Position numbers and translations under genes: made by a program. Under the pieces are notes generated by a model, which worked only from the letters and a program-made list of their open reading frames with translations, searched no databases and was not told the origin of the DNA. Below, piece after piece: positions 26,277 through 33,725 of a stretch of 64,000 nucleotides of DNA (within the stretch, counting starts at the first letter, position 1; each line of letters starts with the position of its first letter). The stretch covers positions 1 through 64,000 of the forward strand of contig NZ_BTPU01000005.1 in the NCBI RefSeq assembly GCF_036985595.1, read 5' to 3'. Source of the DNA: Vallitalea maricola (lineage in GTDB: Bacteria > Bacillota > Clostridia > Lachnospirales > Vallitaleaceae).

Positions 26277-26951
26277 CTATTTACCAAGTTTAGCTTTTAG
26301 TGCAGCAAGTTCATCCATTACCTCAGAATCTGAATTTTCAAGTTCTGCAAATTGATTGTCTAGATCATCATTAGCCATGTAGCTATTTAATTCTGTAGCT
26401 GCTTCAGCTTCACTTTCAATTGTATCTACTTTTTCACTGATTCTGGAAAAAGTATCAAATACACTTGTATCATTAACGCTTGACATAGTTTTTTGAATAG
26501 ATTTTTGAGCTTCAGCTCGTTTTGTTCTAGCGATTAATAAGCCTTTTTTACGTTTAGCTTCTTCTATTTTATTACTAAGGTCTCTAAGTCCTGCTTTTAA
26601 ATTATCAGTTGCATTTTTTTGAGCTTGCCATTGTTGACGATATTGTTCAGCAAGGTCATCATATTCTTTCTTTCTGTTAAGAGCTTGTAATGCTAGAGCA
26701 TCATTACCATTAGCAACAGCCAATTCAGCTTTTTTAGCCCATTGAGCAGCTTTTGCAACTTCTTCATCTAAAGATTTCTTAAGTTTTTTCTCATCAGCTA
26801 TAGCTGACGCAACAGATCCTTTTGCTTTGTTATACTGTTCACCCATATCAATAATCAATTGATTCAACATTTTTTCAGGATCTTCAGCTTTTGAAATAAG
26901 ATCATTAACATTTGATTTAAATACTGTACTTATACGATTAAATATACCCAT
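26277..26951 (-). CDS. pspA: PspA/IM30 family protein
   Basis: A 224-residue peripheral membrane protein, nearly all alpha-helical, of the PspA/Vipp1/IM30 family, which polymerises on damaged membranes and limits proton leakage. The start 'MGIFNRISTVFKSNVNDLISKAEDPEKML' gives the amphipathic helix 0 and the beginning of the long hairpin. 'LNRKKEYDDLAEQYRQQW' and the C-terminal 'DDLDNQFAELE...DELAALKAKLGK' complete the fold. A GGGAGG ribosome binding site precedes the ATG. It is the second gene of a minus-strand pair with a YbjN-like gene, divergent from the DUF4178/DUF350/SpeE-like operon. Confidence 0.95.
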   Translation of the reverse strand: MGIFNRISTVFKSNVNDLISKAEDPEKMLNQLIIDMGEQYNKAKGSVASAIADEKKLKKSLDEEVAKAAQWAKKAELAVANGNDALALQALNRKKEYDDLAEQYRQQWQAQKNATDNLKAGLRDLSNKIEEAKRKKGLLIARTKRAEAQKSIQKTMSSVNDTSVFDTFSRISEKVDTIESEAEAATELNSYMANDDLDNQFAELENSDSEVMDELAALKAKLGK

Positions 26952-26998
26952 TATAAGTTACCTCCCTTTGATATTTTTAGGTTATAGTGTTATAGTCA

Positions 26999-27382
26999 TT
27001 AATTTGCAAATTTAGCTAATAAATCATAGTGTTGTATTAGAGCTAGACCAATACTGTCTATTGTTGATTGGAATTCATTCTGGTCAAGATTTTCTGCCTG
27101 TAAAGTATCTATTATAACTAAGCTGTCATTTTCAATAGCATAAGCTCCGTGAACTAAATCATTAGCATTCAATTCTAAGACTGTTCTATAGAATTCTTCT
27201 TTATTCGTCTTTGGTAACTCCATGATTTTTACTCTAAATAAAACTATTGGTTCTACTAATTTCACTACGATATTATCTATATGAGATAAATCATCTTCTA
27301 TCTTCCATGTGCTTTCGTCTAGTTCTTCAAAAACTAAATTCATATCTAGCATGAAACTTTCAATTCTTTGTTTTATATCCAT
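26999..27382 (-). CDS. YbjN-like (CesT/Tir-chaperone fold) protein
   Basis: A 127-residue cytosolic protein. The ATG at 27382 follows AAGGAGG at 8-nt spacing; an upstream in-frame extension has no ribosome binding site and is discarded. The pattern of an N-terminal helix, Trp-containing strand ('ESTWKIED'), 'VLFRVKIMELP' and 'ELNANDLVHGAYAIENDSLVIIDTLQAENLDQNEF' matches YbjN/CesT-like domains, which act as small chaperones or adaptors. It is 47 bp upstream of pspA in the same orientation and almost certainly co-transcribed. It may serve as PspA's regulator or loading partner; this is inferred from context. Confidence 0.75.
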   Translation of the reverse strand: MDIKQRIESFMLDMNLVFEELDESTWKIEDDLSHIDNIVVKLVEPIVLFRVKIMELPKTNKEEFYRTVLELNANDLVHGAYAIENDSLVIIDTLQAENLDQNEFQSTIDSIGLALIQHYDLLAKFAN

Positions 27383-27613
27383 TGTAATAACCTCCTTATG
27401 TATTGTTGGTTCTAAATATAAAGTAATGTACTCATAACATATTATAAGTGAGTTAACTCTATATATTATATACATTATAACATATAAATTTCAATAGTAA
27501 CTTATCAATAAAGACATATTTTAAGCAAAATATTACAAGTTTTGCAATATAACTTTTATAATAATAAAATATGTGATAATATAAACTGGATGTAATTAAG
27601 GAGGTGAATATTA

Positions 27614-28138
27614 ATGGGTTTTATTGATAGAATTAAAAATATATCACGAGCCAATAAAACTGCAAAGATGGAAATGGAAAGTAACGAAATCACAGTTTTT
27701 AACATGAGGGTTGGTGATATTGTTTCTATTGAAGAAGTTGATTATGAAGTAAAAGGTATATTGAAGTTCAATGATCATGGATGGAGATGGACGGAGTACA
27801 AACTAAAAGATTCTAGAAAAACCTATTGGTTAAGTGTAGAAGAAGATGATGAAGTCGAAATATGCTTATATAGGGAAGTTGTTGCTATAATCACGGAGGC
27901 TCCAAGAGTATACGAATATAAAGGAGTTACATATTATATGCAAGAAGGCAGCGATGCAAAAGTAGAATATGTAGAAGGTCAAGTAAACGCTGTAAAAGGT
28001 GAAGAAGTTGATTACTATGAGTATTCTGATGAAGATGGAGAAAATCTTCTTTCCCTTGAGATATGGAACGGTGAAGTAGAAATGGCAATTGGTAGAGAAA
28101 TAGAAGATTATAATGTTGTTATTTATCCAAAAAGTTAG
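27614..28138 (+). CDS. DUF4178 domain protein
   Basis: A 174-residue soluble protein, with the start after AAGGAGGTGA. The DUF4178 pattern is clear: 'MRVGDIVSIEEVDYEVKGILKFNDHGWRWTEYKLKD', 'TYWLSVEEDD' and the closing 'LSLEIWNGEVEMAIGREIEDYNVVIYP'. It is strongly acidic, with repeated beta-strand-like segments and a short basic N-terminal helix. DUF4178 proteins often neighbour PspA, DUF350 and spermidine synthase-like genes; no biochemical function is established to my knowledge. It is the first gene of a five- or six-gene plus-strand operon, divergent from pspA. Confidence 0.88.
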   Translation: MGFIDRIKNISRANKTAKMEMESNEITVFNMRVGDIVSIEEVDYEVKGILKFNDHGWRWTEYKLKDSRKTYWLSVEEDDEVEICLYREVVAIITEAPRVYEYKGVTYYMQEGSDAKVEYVEGQVNAVKGEEVDYYEYSDEDGENLLSLEIWNGEVEMAIGREIEDYNVVIYPKS

Positions 28139-28171
28139 TCTTGTTAATAGTATAGGAAGGAGGGAGATTGC

Positions 28172-28942
28172 ATGAGCAAAGGTATAAAGATATTTCTGGG
28201 TATTCTTGTGTGTGTGTTGATTATTGGGACAATCAGTTCATTAGGTTCCCATAAATCTATAGCGAAAAAGCTAGATAATAATTCTAATTTTGAGTATTCC
28301 ACTAGTTTGACAAGTAATTATGATAAATCAGATAAAGCAAAGGTTTATTCATCGGATATGAGTGTAAAAGAAACTGCATTGTATCTAATTAATGAAGACA
28401 GGCCTGAAGACTATACTGATTTAGATAATGAAGAAGCTATACAATTAACATATGATGATTATTATGTATTAATCTATCAAAGTGAAGATGGAAAGACATA
28501 TGTACAGATATCATCAAGAAAATATATACATAATAATGGATATTACGGGCTGTATAGACCATATAGAAATAACATTATATTATTCTATGATACTGCTTAT
28601 ACTTCTAGCAGATATTATACTAAGGATAATCATCGTTATGGAAATGGATATAGTAAACCAGTTAAGAATGTGAATACTACATCAACTAAAAGTCAAACAA
28701 CCACTAATGAAACAGATGCTAATTCAACTAAAATAAAAACAGATAAAGACGCATCTAGTAAAATCAGAACAAAAAATAGTAGTACAACATCAAAAAGTAG
28801 TACAACAAGCAAAAGCAGTTCAACTAGTAAAAGCTCTTCAACAAGCAGCTCAACTAGTAGTACATCAAGAACAAAATCTGTCCGTTCAGGAAGTGCAGGT
28901 TCCAAATCAAGATTAGGTGGAGGAACAAGTTTCGGTAAATAA
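28172..28942 (+). CDS. DUF4247-like exported protein with Ser/Thr-rich tail
   Basis: A 256-residue protein with one N-terminal hydrophobic segment (about 6-24) acting as signal anchor, a globular extracytoplasmic domain (about 40-155) and a low-complexity tail of Ser, Thr and Lys ending in 'SKSRLGGGTSFGK'. The central 'EEAIQLTYDDYYVLIYQSEDGKTYVQISSRKYI' and the Arg-Tyr-rich part after it match my memory of DUF4247. The tail repeats 'STTSKSS' units and could span the cell wall. It is co-directional with DUF4178 (33 bp) and DUF350 (30 bp). Domain name moderately sure; function unknown. Confidence 0.7.
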   Translation: MSKGIKIFLGILVCVLIIGTISSLGSHKSIAKKLDNNSNFEYSTSLTSNYDKSDKAKVYSSDMSVKETALYLINEDRPEDYTDLDNEEAIQLTYDDYYVLIYQSEDGKTYVQISSRKYIHNNGYYGLYRPYRNNIILFYDTAYTSSRYYTKDNHRYGNGYSKPVKNVNTTSTKSQTTTNETDANSTKIKTDKDASSKIRTKNSSTTSKSSTTSKSSSTSKSSSTSSSTSSTSRTKSVRSGSAGSKSRLGGGTSFGK

Positions 28943-28972
28943 ATTAAACATGTGAAGAAAGGAGAGACTAAA

Positions 28973-29179
28973 ATGGATTTCTTAAATAATGAATTTGTAG
29001 CGACTATTATTTATGCTATACTAGCGTTAGTTTTAATGTTTGTAGGATATAAAGTGTTTGATATGATAACACCTTATAATTTCGCTGAAGAGATTAAGGA
29101 GAAAAATCCTGCTGTGGGAGCAGTAATAGCTGGAATTTTTATTGCAGTAGCAATAATTATAAAAGCTGCTATAGCATAA
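28973..29179 (+). CDS. Half-size DUF350 membrane protein, copy 1
   Basis: A 68-residue protein with two transmembrane helices. The ATG at 28973 follows AAGGAGAG. 'FVGYKVFDMITPYNFAEEIKEKNPAVGAVIAGIFIAVAIII' is the DUF350 repeat: a helix, a conserved 'TP' turn, an 'EI..KN.A.A' motif and a second helix. The family's best-known member, YjfL, has two such repeats in one chain; here there is one. A second single-repeat gene follows, so the pair may form a heterodimer equivalent to the full protein. It belongs to the PspA-linked operon. Confidence 0.88.
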   Translation: MDFLNNEFVATIIYAILALVLMFVGYKVFDMITPYNFAEEIKEKNPAVGAVIAGIFIAVAIIIKAAIA

Positions 29180-29239
29180 ATTCTCTAATACATATAGGAC
29201 AATAGAAATTTTAACTAATAATTAAAGGAGGTATGAAAA

Positions 29240-29434
29240 ATGAACCCTATCATTTCTAGTATTATATATTTTGCAATAGGTATGTTTTTCTGCGCAATAG
29301 GATATAAGGTGTTTGATATAATTACACCATTTGATTTGAATAAAGAGATTGACGATCACAATGTTGCTGCAGGTTTAGCTGTAGCAGGAATATTTATTGG
29401 AGTGGCAATAGTTGTTAGTGCTGCAATAATATAA
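29240..29434 (+). CDS. Half-size DUF350 membrane protein, copy 2
   Basis: A 64-residue paralogue of the preceding gene. The ATG follows AAAGGAGG. 'AIGYKVFDIITPFDLNKEIDDHNVAAGLAVAGIFIGVAIVV' repeats the DUF350 pattern with the same helix-TP-E-I-N-A-helix order. It is 60 bp after copy 1 and 36 bp before the spermidine-synthase-like gene. Small membrane subunits of this kind are frequently next to PspA and ion-channel genes; their role is unknown. Confidence 0.88.
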   Translation: MNPIISSIIYFAIGMFFCAIGYKVFDIITPFDLNKEIDDHNVAAGLAVAGIFIGVAIVVSAAII

Positions 29435-29470
29435 GGTTAGATAGCTTTGTGAAAAGTTATGGAGGTTAAC

Positions 29471-31021
29471 ATGGCAAAGGAAAATAGCATTAAAAAAGAT
29501 ATGAGTAATGGAAAAATTAATGCTGCCCCTCTGATGTTTGCTGTTTTTATTATAGCTATATGTGGAATAATATATGAACTGATTATTGGTGCAATCAGTT
29601 CATATTTATTGGGGGATAGTGTTAAGCAGTATTCTATTACTATAGGATTATATATGAGTGCTATGGGTATAGGTTCATATATAACTAAGAAGTTCAAACG
29701 TAATTTGTTTGATGTTTTTGTGGTTATTGAATTAACAATAGGTCTAGTTGGAGGTATATCGGCAGTGGCGTTATTTGCTGCATACGGATATACCAAAGTA
29801 TATCTGCCTGTTATGTATATAACAATAATTACAATTGGTATTTTAGTAGGATTAGAGATACCTATACTTACACGCATCATTGAAGAAAAAGAAAATAATC
29901 TTAGAATGACACTTGCTAATGTACTTAGTTTTGATTATATTGGTGCACTAATAGGTTCAGTTGCATTTCCCTTGATTCTATTACCACATCTAGGGTATAT
30001 AAAAACTGCTTTTCTAGTAGGTTTTATCAATATTGTAGTAGCTAATATTATCATATATAAGTATAGTGAGCATATTAAGAGAATTGATATACTTAAAGTT
30101 GTAGCTGCATTTTTTGCACTAATAATTATTGTAGGTTTTATAACAGCTGATTCCACTGCAGATAAAATTGAAGATAGTTTTTATAGAGATCAAATCATAT
30201 ATAGGAAGCAAACCAAGCATCAGAGGATAGTTGTGACAAAACATCGTGATGACCTTCGTTTGTTTCTTAATGGTAATGTGCAATTCAGTTCACAGGATGA
30301 ATATAGATACCATGAATCTTTAATTCATCCTGCAATGAGTCTTGCAAAAGAACGTAAAGAGATATTAATCCTTGGTGGTGGTGATGGACTGGCTGCTAGG
30401 GAGATTTTGAAATATGATGATGTTGAAAGAATTACTCTAGTTGATTTAGATAAAGAAGTAGTAGAGTTCTGTAAGACCAATCCCCTAGTAAAATCATTGA
30501 ATAATAAATCATTGGATAATGATAAGGTAAATGTGATTAATCAGGATGCTTATAAGTTTCTTGAAACAACAAACAATAAATATGATGTTGTCATTGTGGA
30601 TCTTCCTGATCCTAACAATGAAGCTTTAAATAAATTATATACTAATCTATTTTACAGACTGATATATAGTAGATTAGACGATGGGGGTATGATTGCTATT
30701 CAATCAACAAGTCCTTATTATGCTGAAAAAGCTTACTGGTGCATTCGTAAAACTGTTGAGTCTGAAGGATTATATACTACTGGATATCATTTGTATGTTC
30801 CTTCTTTTGGAGATTGGGGATTTACATTAGCCTCGAATCAGGAATTTGATAAAGATGATATTAATCTATCAGTCCCAACTAAGTATCTGAATGATGATAT
30901 GGTAAAAGCTTTATTTGTTTTTGCTGATGATGAGAAAAAATCCAAAGATAAAGTAGAGGTAAACAGCCTCACCAATCCTGTTTTATTTGGATATTATGAA
31001 AAAGCATGGGACAGTTATTAA
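29471..31021 (+). CDS. Membrane-fused spermidine-synthase-like aminopropyltransferase
   Basis: A 516-residue protein; the ATG at 29471 follows GGAGG, the upstream ATG being part of that site. The N-terminal half (about 20-220) has roughly seven transmembrane helices. The C-terminal half is a spermidine synthase fold: substrate-loop 'NGNVQFSSQDEYRYHESLIHP', the S-adenosyl site 'LILGGGDGLAAREIL' (GGGDG near 301-305), 'LVDLDKE', and the catalytic acidic 'VDLPDPN' near 375. It would transfer aminopropyl groups from decarboxylated AdoMet, made by the SpeD encoded nearby. The membrane fusion suggests that product or acceptor is handled at the bilayer. Confidence 0.9.
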   Translation: MAKENSIKKDMSNGKINAAPLMFAVFIIAICGIIYELIIGAISSYLLGDSVKQYSITIGLYMSAMGIGSYITKKFKRNLFDVFVVIELTIGLVGGISAVALFAAYGYTKVYLPVMYITIITIGILVGLEIPILTRIIEEKENNLRMTLANVLSFDYIGALIGSVAFPLILLPHLGYIKTAFLVGFINIVVANIIIYKYSEHIKRIDILKVVAAFFALIIIVGFITADSTADKIEDSFYRDQIIYRKQTKHQRIVVTKHRDDLRLFLNGNVQFSSQDEYRYHESLIHPAMSLAKERKEILILGGGDGLAAREILKYDDVERITLVDLDKEVVEFCKTNPLVKSLNNKSLDNDKVNVINQDAYKFLETTNNKYDVVIVDLPDPNNEALNKLYTNLFYRLIYSRLDDGGMIAIQSTSPYYAEKAYWCIRKTVESEGLYTTGYHLYVPSFGDWGFTLASNQEFDKDDINLSVPTKYLNDDMVKALFVFADDEKKSKDKVEVNSLTNPVLFGYYEKAWDSY

Positions 31022-31043
31022 TAAGATATAGGGAGACGATGAA

Positions 31044-32072
31044 ATGATATCAGTATTAATAAATGCAATTAAGGTTCTTCATATATCAATGGAAAAAAGC
31101 AAGATATATAAATTGATAGGAATTTTTTTAGTCGCATTATTTGTTTGTTCAACGGCATTTTATGTTTTTGAAAGTAAGGCTAATGCTGATTTAAGTTATG
31201 GTGATTCTTTATGGTGGGGATTTGTTACAACCACAACTGTTGGATATGGTGATTACTTCCCTATAACTGTCCCAGGGCGTATATTTGGCATAGCTTTAAT
31301 GTTAATAGGTATTAGTACATTTGGTTTTTTAACAGCAGCTATTGCATCGATTTTTATAGATAATAAAATGAAAGAAGGTATGGGACTTATGGACATCAAG
31401 TTTGAAAATCATATCGTACTCATTGGTTGGAATAAAAAAAGTGAAACTATGTTAAAGGAATTAGTTGAAGATAGTGAAGAACGTAAAATAGTTATAGTTT
31501 CTGACGTTGAAAGATTGAATCTTCCATACAAAAACACCTATTTTGTTCATGGAGATCCTACTATAGATGAAACACTTATAAGAGCTAATATTGCTTATGC
31601 AGATATTGTTATGGTTGTAGCTGATGAAAATTTGATGAATAATGATGGAATGGCAGATGCTAAATCAGTTCTTGTATGTCTAGCTGTTGATAAATTCAAT
31701 ACAGATATTCATCTGATTGCAGAAGTGCTTAATGAAGAGAATATACCTCATTTTGAAAGAGCCAATGTAAATGATATTATTGTCAGTAATCAAATGAGCA
31801 GCCGAGTTATGGTTAGGAGTGCAGTCTATAAGAATGTAAGTTCTGTATTAAAAGAATTATTGACTAACTCTTACGGTAATGAATTGTATGAATGTAAAGT
31901 TAAAGAAGACGATATAGGAATATCGTTCAAAGAATTGTCAATGAAATATATTAATGATTATAATACAATCGTAGTTGGTATCGCTAATGAAAAAGTATAT
32001 TTAAATCCAGATAAAGATAGGAAAATACAAAAAGATGATGCTATCATATATATAGCTAATGAAAAATTATAA
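31044..32072 (+). CDS. Potassium channel with RCK (TrkA-N) domain
   Basis: A 342-residue ion channel subunit. Two transmembrane helices (about 23-44 and 78-104) flank a pore loop with selectivity filter 'TTVGYGD' (64-70), typical of K+ channels. An RCK/TrkA-N regulatory domain follows from about 117 ('NHIVLIGWNKKSETMLKEL', a Rossmann-like glycine region) and a TrkA-C-like segment at the end. The architecture matches MthK/YugO-like channels. Polyamines are known blockers or modulators of K+ channels, which is suggestive beside a polyamine synthase. It is the last gene of the operon, 22 bp after the SpeE-like gene. Confidence 0.93.
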   Translation: MISVLINAIKVLHISMEKSKIYKLIGIFLVALFVCSTAFYVFESKANADLSYGDSLWWGFVTTTTVGYGDYFPITVPGRIFGIALMLIGISTFGFLTAAIASIFIDNKMKEGMGLMDIKFENHIVLIGWNKKSETMLKELVEDSEERKIVIVSDVERLNLPYKNTYFVHGDPTIDETLIRANIAYADIVMVVADENLMNNDGMADAKSVLVCLAVDKFNTDIHLIAEVLNEENIPHFERANVNDIIVSNQMSSRVMVRSAVYKNVSSVLKELLTNSYGNELYECKVKEDDIGISFKELSMKYINDYNTIVVGIANEKVYLNPDKDRKIQKDDAIIYIANEKL

Positions 32073-32121
32073 AAGGTACAAGTCATAAAAACAAATTTTA
32101 TGACTTGTACCTTTTATTTTT
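32071..32121 (+). terminator. Terminator of the PspA-linked operon
   Basis: A 20-bp perfect stem (32071-32090 with 32096-32115), a 5-nt loop and an ATTTTT tail, overlapping the channel stop codon. Confidence 0.93.
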
Positions 32122-32225
32122 AATGACTCTAACTTACGAATCAATTTATGATAATCTACAAATACTAAATGAGATAATTGTAATGATATTAGTTGGTTGA
32201 TTTTTGGAAAGTTAGAGGCGAGTTT

Positions 32226-33551
32226 ATGGAAAAAAAAGAGTTCAGGGACTATTATAAAGAATATTCTAATAGAGTAATTAAAACGAAGGTTATTTTATCT
32301 GTGGCTTCTAATGCAGATAATATTATAGCTGCAGCTTTTATCAGTTCTGTTGTACTTGCTTCCTTAGCACTTATTATGCCATTAGTAATTTTTATTATAG
32401 CGTTGTCTGTGATGTTTTCAGCGGGTTTAGGTTCTTATATAGGATTTTATTTAGGGAGAGATAATATCCATAATGCTAATGATTTGGCTAGTTTTATTGT
32501 GATAGTAATAAGTATTATTTCTATGATAATCGGTATGATTACGTCAATTAATGCAAGTTCTATAGCTAGTATATTAGGTGCAAGTGGAAAGTATCATGTA
32601 GCAGCAACCATATATCTTAGAATTCTGGGAATCAGTTTTATTCCACAGATAATATCTACAGTTCTTGATAAATTGATTATGAACGATGGTTCTCCAAAAT
32701 TCACTTATCAAGTGAATATAATCACTATGATTATAAATTTATCTTTTAATCTATTATTGGTAATAGTTTTTAATTTGAGTGTTAAAGGATTAGCATTAGC
32801 CACACTTTTAAGCCAAATATTTCATCTTGGAGTTAACATATATTATTTTATAAAGAAATCTAAATTGATTAAATTTATTATTCCTTCATACCATTTTCAT
32901 GAATTGAAGAGAATTCTCTATAATGGGAGTAGTGATTTTCTTTCGGTTTTTACGGATGCTATTATGATTTATGTTGTGAATAAAGCTATACTTAAGTTTT
33001 TGCCTAATGAGTATTTAGAAGCGTTTGCTTCAGCAACTATTTTTACTGCGCTTATTACTAAGATATATGTTGGCTCACAAGTTGGATTACAGCCAATTTT
33101 GTCCAGATTTTTGGGAAAAGGATATTTTCAGAAATTGAAAAATATATTTGCTTATTCACTTAAGAGAAGTGTTGTATATGCTGTTATTCTATATATTGTA
33201 TTGATTCCTGTTTCCTTTATATTGTTTCCTTATCTTTTGGATAATAAAGATTTGGTGTTTGCTGCTTTTAGAATATACCTGGGTGTGGGTATAGCGTATA
33301 TATCTTCTTGCATTGGAGTTCAGATAATATTGTTTTTTACTGCAATCAATAGACCAATAGAGTCGTTAGCTATCGCATTTATTAGAACTATAATATTGAT
33401 TCCTTTATCAAGTATAAGCATGATTTACTTGATTGGGGTTGATGGGATTGCTATAGGATTTTTGCTACCTGAAATGTTAATTAGTGGGGTATTTGTTTCT
33501 TATTATAAGAAAGCTGATTTTATTAAGTATAAAATTGAATATGACAGATGA
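32226..33551 (+). CDS. MATE-family efflux transporter
   Basis: A 441-residue polytopic membrane protein with about 12 helices in two similar halves, of the MATE/MVF superfamily. The ATG at 32226 follows AGAGGCGAG. Family-typical segments are 'IIAAAFISSVVLASLALIMP', 'AGLGSYIGFYLGRDN' and 'YLRILGISFIPQIISTVLDKLIMNDGSPK'; the second half repeats 'GSQVGLQPILSRFLGKGYFQ'. It would export drugs or metabolites using a Na+ or proton gradient. It has its own start region after a strong terminator, so it is not part of the preceding operon. Substrate unknown. Confidence 0.9.
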   Translation: MEKKEFRDYYKEYSNRVIKTKVILSVASNADNIIAAAFISSVVLASLALIMPLVIFIIALSVMFSAGLGSYIGFYLGRDNIHNANDLASFIVIVISIISMIIGMITSINASSIASILGASGKYHVAATIYLRILGISFIPQIISTVLDKLIMNDGSPKFTYQVNIITMIINLSFNLLLVIVFNLSVKGLALATLLSQIFHLGVNIYYFIKKSKLIKFIIPSYHFHELKRILYNGSSDFLSVFTDAIMIYVVNKAILKFLPNEYLEAFASATIFTALITKIYVGSQVGLQPILSRFLGKGYFQKLKNIFAYSLKRSVVYAVILYIVLIPVSFILFPYLLDNKDLVFAAFRIYLGVGIAYISSCIGVQIILFFTAINRPIESLAIAFIRTIILIPLSSISMIYLIGVDGIAIGFLLPEMLISGVFVSYYKKADFIKYKIEYDR

Positions 33552-33725
33552 TAATTCAAGTAAGTCAGAAAAATTATTTTGTTCTGACAGTCATATAATT
33601 TGTGAAAAAAGTATTATTTATTCTATTTGTATTGTACTTTTTCGGGTATATATGTATAATCAATAGGTGATAAGGGTGATTATTAATATGAGATTAACGT
33701 TATAGGACAAGAGGGAGAGTTGCAA

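Noticed and set aside
28770..28870. Tandem repeat resembling a CRISPR or minisatellite
   Set aside because: It is the in-frame Ser/Thr/Lys-rich coding tail of the DUF4247-like protein, with irregular short units and no spacers.
29437..29880. Minus-strand reading frame of about 147 codons
   Set aside because: Antisense to the membrane helices of the SpeE-like gene; composition is a shadow of Ile/Val codons with no supporting start site.
33484..33666. Short plus-strand frame overlapping the end of the MATE gene
   Set aside because: Out of frame with a well-supported gene and no ribosome binding site.
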